From Paucimonas sp. (GTDB lineage Bacteria > Pseudomonadota > Gammaproteobacteria > Burkholderiales > Burkholderiaceae_D), in the NCBI GenBank assembly GCA_029266815.1, contig JAQSWC010000264.1:1-6860 (forward strand): a stretch of DNA of 6,860 nt. The letters are read 5' to 3'. Made by a program: the position numbers and the translations under genes. A model generated the notes under the pieces. It had not been told where the DNA came from. It saw only the letters and a list, made by a program, of their open reading frames with translations, and ran no database searches. Of this stretch, positions 5,083 to 6,860 are shown piece by piece. Each line of letters starts with the position of its first letter. The stretch's first letter is position 1.

Positions 5083-6860
5083 GCGTTCAGACATTAAAAG
5101 CATCCTGATCATCGGCGCCGGCCCGATCATCATCGGCCAAGCGTGCGAATTCGACTATTCCGGTGCGCAGGCCTGCAAGGCACTGCGTCAGGAAGGCTTC
5201 AAGGTCATCCTCGTCAACAGCAATCCGGCGACCATCATGACCGACCCGGAGATGGCAGATGTGACTTACATCGAGCCGATCACCTGGCAAGCGGTGGAAC
5301 GCATCATCGACAAGGAGCGCCCCGATGCGATCCTGCCGACGATGGGCGGCCAGACCGCGCTCAACTGTGCGCTCGACTTGCATCGCAACGGCGTGTTGAC
5401 CAAGTACGACTGCGAGCTGATCGGCGCCACACCGGAAGCGATCGACAAGGCGGAAGACCGCCTGAAATTCAAGAACGCGATGACCAAGATCGGTCTCGGC
5501 TCCGCCCGTTCCGGCATTGCGCACTCGATGGAAGAATCGTGGTCAGTCCAGAAGGAAATCGGCTTCCCGGTCATCATCCGTCCTTCGTTCACGATGGGCG
5601 GCAGCGGCGGCGGCATTGCCTACAACCCGGAAGAATTCGAAGCCATCTGCAAGCGCGGCCTCGAAGCGTCGCCCACCTCCGAACTGCTGATTGAGGAATC
5701 GCTGATCGGCTGGAAAGAGTACGAGATGGAAGTGGTCCGCGACAAGAAGGACAACTGCATCATTGTCTGCTCGATCGAAAACCTTGATCCGATGGGCGTG
5801 CATACCGGCGACTCGATCACGGTAGCACCGGCGCAGACGCTGACCGACAAGGAATACCAGATCATGCGTAACGCGTCGATCGCGGTGCTTCGCGAGATCG
5901 GCGTCGACACCGGCGGCTCAAATGTGCAATTCTCGATCAATCCGCAAGACGGCCGCATGATCGTGATCGAGATGAACCCGCGCGTCTCGCGTTCGTCTGC
6001 GCTCGCATCGAAGGCAACCGGTTTTCCGATTGCGAAAGTGGCGGCAAAGCTCGCGGTCGGTTTCACGCTCGATGAACTCCGCAACGAAATCACCGGCGGT
6101 GCCACGCCGGCGTCGTTCGAACCGTCGATCGACTATGTCGTGACCAAGGTGCCGCGTTTCGCGTTCGAGAAATTCCCCGCAGCCGACAGCCGCCTGACTA
6201 CGCAGATGAAGTCGGTCGGCGAAGTGATGGCAATCGGCCGCACTTTCCAGGAATCGTTCCAGAAGGCGCTGCGCGGCCTCGAAGTCGGCGTCGACGGCAT
6301 GAACGAAAAGACTACCGATCGCGAAGTGCTGGAGAAGGAACTCGGCGAGCCCGGGCCGGAGCGCATCTGGTACGTCGGCGATGCTTTCGCCCAGGGCTTC
6401 TCGCTGGAAGAAGTGCAGCAGCTCACGCACATCGACCCATGGTTCCTGGTACAGATCAAGGAAATCGTCGACATCGAACTCGCGCTGGAAAGTAAGTCGC
6501 TGGATGAGCTTGACAAGACCACGCTGTTCCGTCTGAAGCAGAAAGGTTTCTCGGATCGTCGTCTAGCCAAGCTGTTGAAGACCACCGATACCGCGGTGCG
6601 TGAAAAGCGTCGCGCGCTGGGCGTGCGCCCGGTATACAAACGCGTCGATACCTGCGCGGGTGAGTTCGCGACCAACACCGCTTACATGTACTCCACTTAC
6701 GATGAAGAGTGCGAATCGAATCCGACGAACAAGAAAAAGATCATGGTGCTGGGCGGCGGTCCCAACCGCATCGGGCAGGGCATCGAGTTTGACTACTGCT
6801 GCGTGCATGCTGCGCTGGCGATGCGCGATGACGGCTACGAGACCATTATGGTCAACTGCA
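5075..6860 (+). CDS. carB: Carbamoyl phosphate synthetase large subunit (3' partial)
   Basis: CarB uses ammonia from CarA, bicarbonate and two ATP to make carbamoyl phosphate for pyrimidine and arginine synthesis. The window holds the first 595 residues; the E. coli protein has about 1073. The start MPKRSDIKSILIIGAGPI is the expected one, and GGAG at 5061-5064 supplies a ribosome site. The first (carboxyphosphate) half is complete: NSNPATIMTDP, the ATP-grasp loop SFTMGGSGGG, the IENLDPMGVHTGDS segment, and the metal ligands Glu299 and Asn301 in EMNPRVSRSSALASKATG, at the same numbering as E. coli. The oligomerisation domain spans about 400-552 and includes RVDTCAGEFATNTAYMYSTY near its end. 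The second synthetase half opens with KIMVLGGGPNRIGQGIEFDY (from about 555). The frame is intact with no frameshift or missing key residue, and remains open at the right edge. Confidence 0.98.
   Translation, partial: MPKRSDIKSILIIGAGPIIIGQACEFDYSGAQACKALRQEGFKVILVNSNPATIMTDPEMADVTYIEPITWQAVERIIDKERPDAILPTMGGQTALNCALDLHRNGVLTKYDCELIGATPEAIDKAEDRLKFKNAMTKIGLGSARSGIAHSMEESWSVQKEIGFPVIIRPSFTMGGSGGGIAYNPEEFEAICKRGLEASPTSELLIEESLIGWKEYEMEVVRDKKDNCIIVCSIENLDPMGVHTGDSITVAPAQTLTDKEYQIMRNASIAVLREIGVDTGGSNVQFSINPQDGRMIVIEMNPRVSRSSALASKATGFPIAKVAAKLAVGFTLDELRNEITGGATPASFEPSIDYVVTKVPRFAFEKFPAADSRLTTQMKSVGEVMAIGRTFQESFQKALRGLEVGVDGMNEKTTDREVLEKELGEPGPERIWYVGDAFAQGFSLEEVQQLTHIDPWFLVQIKEIVDIELALESKSLDELDKTTLFRLKQKGFSDRRLAKLLKTTDTAVREKRRALGVRPVYKRVDTCAGEFATNTAYMYSTYDEECESNPTNKKKIMVLGGGPNRIGQGIEFDYCCVHAALAMRDDGYETIMVNC

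Noticed and set aside
5087..6808. Several long minus-strand open frames opposite carB, and one plus-strand frame at 5143-5694
   Set aside because: They lie within the conserved carB frame and have Arg/His/Ala-rich composition typical of GC-rich shadow frames.

Overview
The window reads as a chromosomal stretch from a betaproteobacterium, most likely Oxalobacteraceae (Herminiimonas/Collimonas/Janthinobacterium-like). This rests on protein similarity from memory (the CarA N-terminus beginning MLPFF, a PhoR-type kinase tail), on GC- and CGC/GCG-rich codon use, and on TACAAT-like -10 boxes. The genus is an inference. No mobile element, CRISPR array, tRNA or rRNA is visible, and the protein-coding density is high.

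Layout from left to right. (1) Positions 2-403 hold the C-terminal ATPase end of a sensor histidine kinase, very probably PhoR, cut off by the window edge. (2) 491-1426 encodes a patatin-like phospholipase with a lipoprotein signal peptide and a proline-rich linker. (3) 1453-1983, on the minus strand and convergent with the patatin gene, encodes an exported NlpC/P60 cell-wall peptidase. (4) A 122-bp divergent intergenic region holds a good minus-strand promoter with a perfect 12-bp palindrome across its -10 and spacer. (5) 2106-3260 encodes a response regulator with an intact receiver domain joined to what looks like a degenerate, non-catalytic GGDEF-type domain. (6) 3357-3764 encodes a small GlcG/HbpS-family (DUF336) protein. 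(7) A 169-bp control region with a perfect TATAAT leads into carA (3934-5082) and carB (5075 to the window end), the two subunits of carbamoyl phosphate synthetase, overlapping by 8 nt.

The carAB operon makes carbamoyl phosphate for arginine and pyrimidine synthesis. The envelope genes (patatin lipoprotein, NlpC/P60 peptidase) and the signalling genes (PhoR end, response regulator) are single transcription units by orientation and spacing, with no obvious shared pathway. The most notable regulatory observation is that the predicted carAB transcript would start GUUUGC. As I recall, this is the same initial sequence as the E. coli carAp1 transcript, where it underlies UTP-sensitive reiterative transcription. 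I see no clear sign of a wholly new system. The regulatory DNA at 2020-2048 and 3776-3830 and the degenerate GGDEF regulator are the parts most worth a second look.
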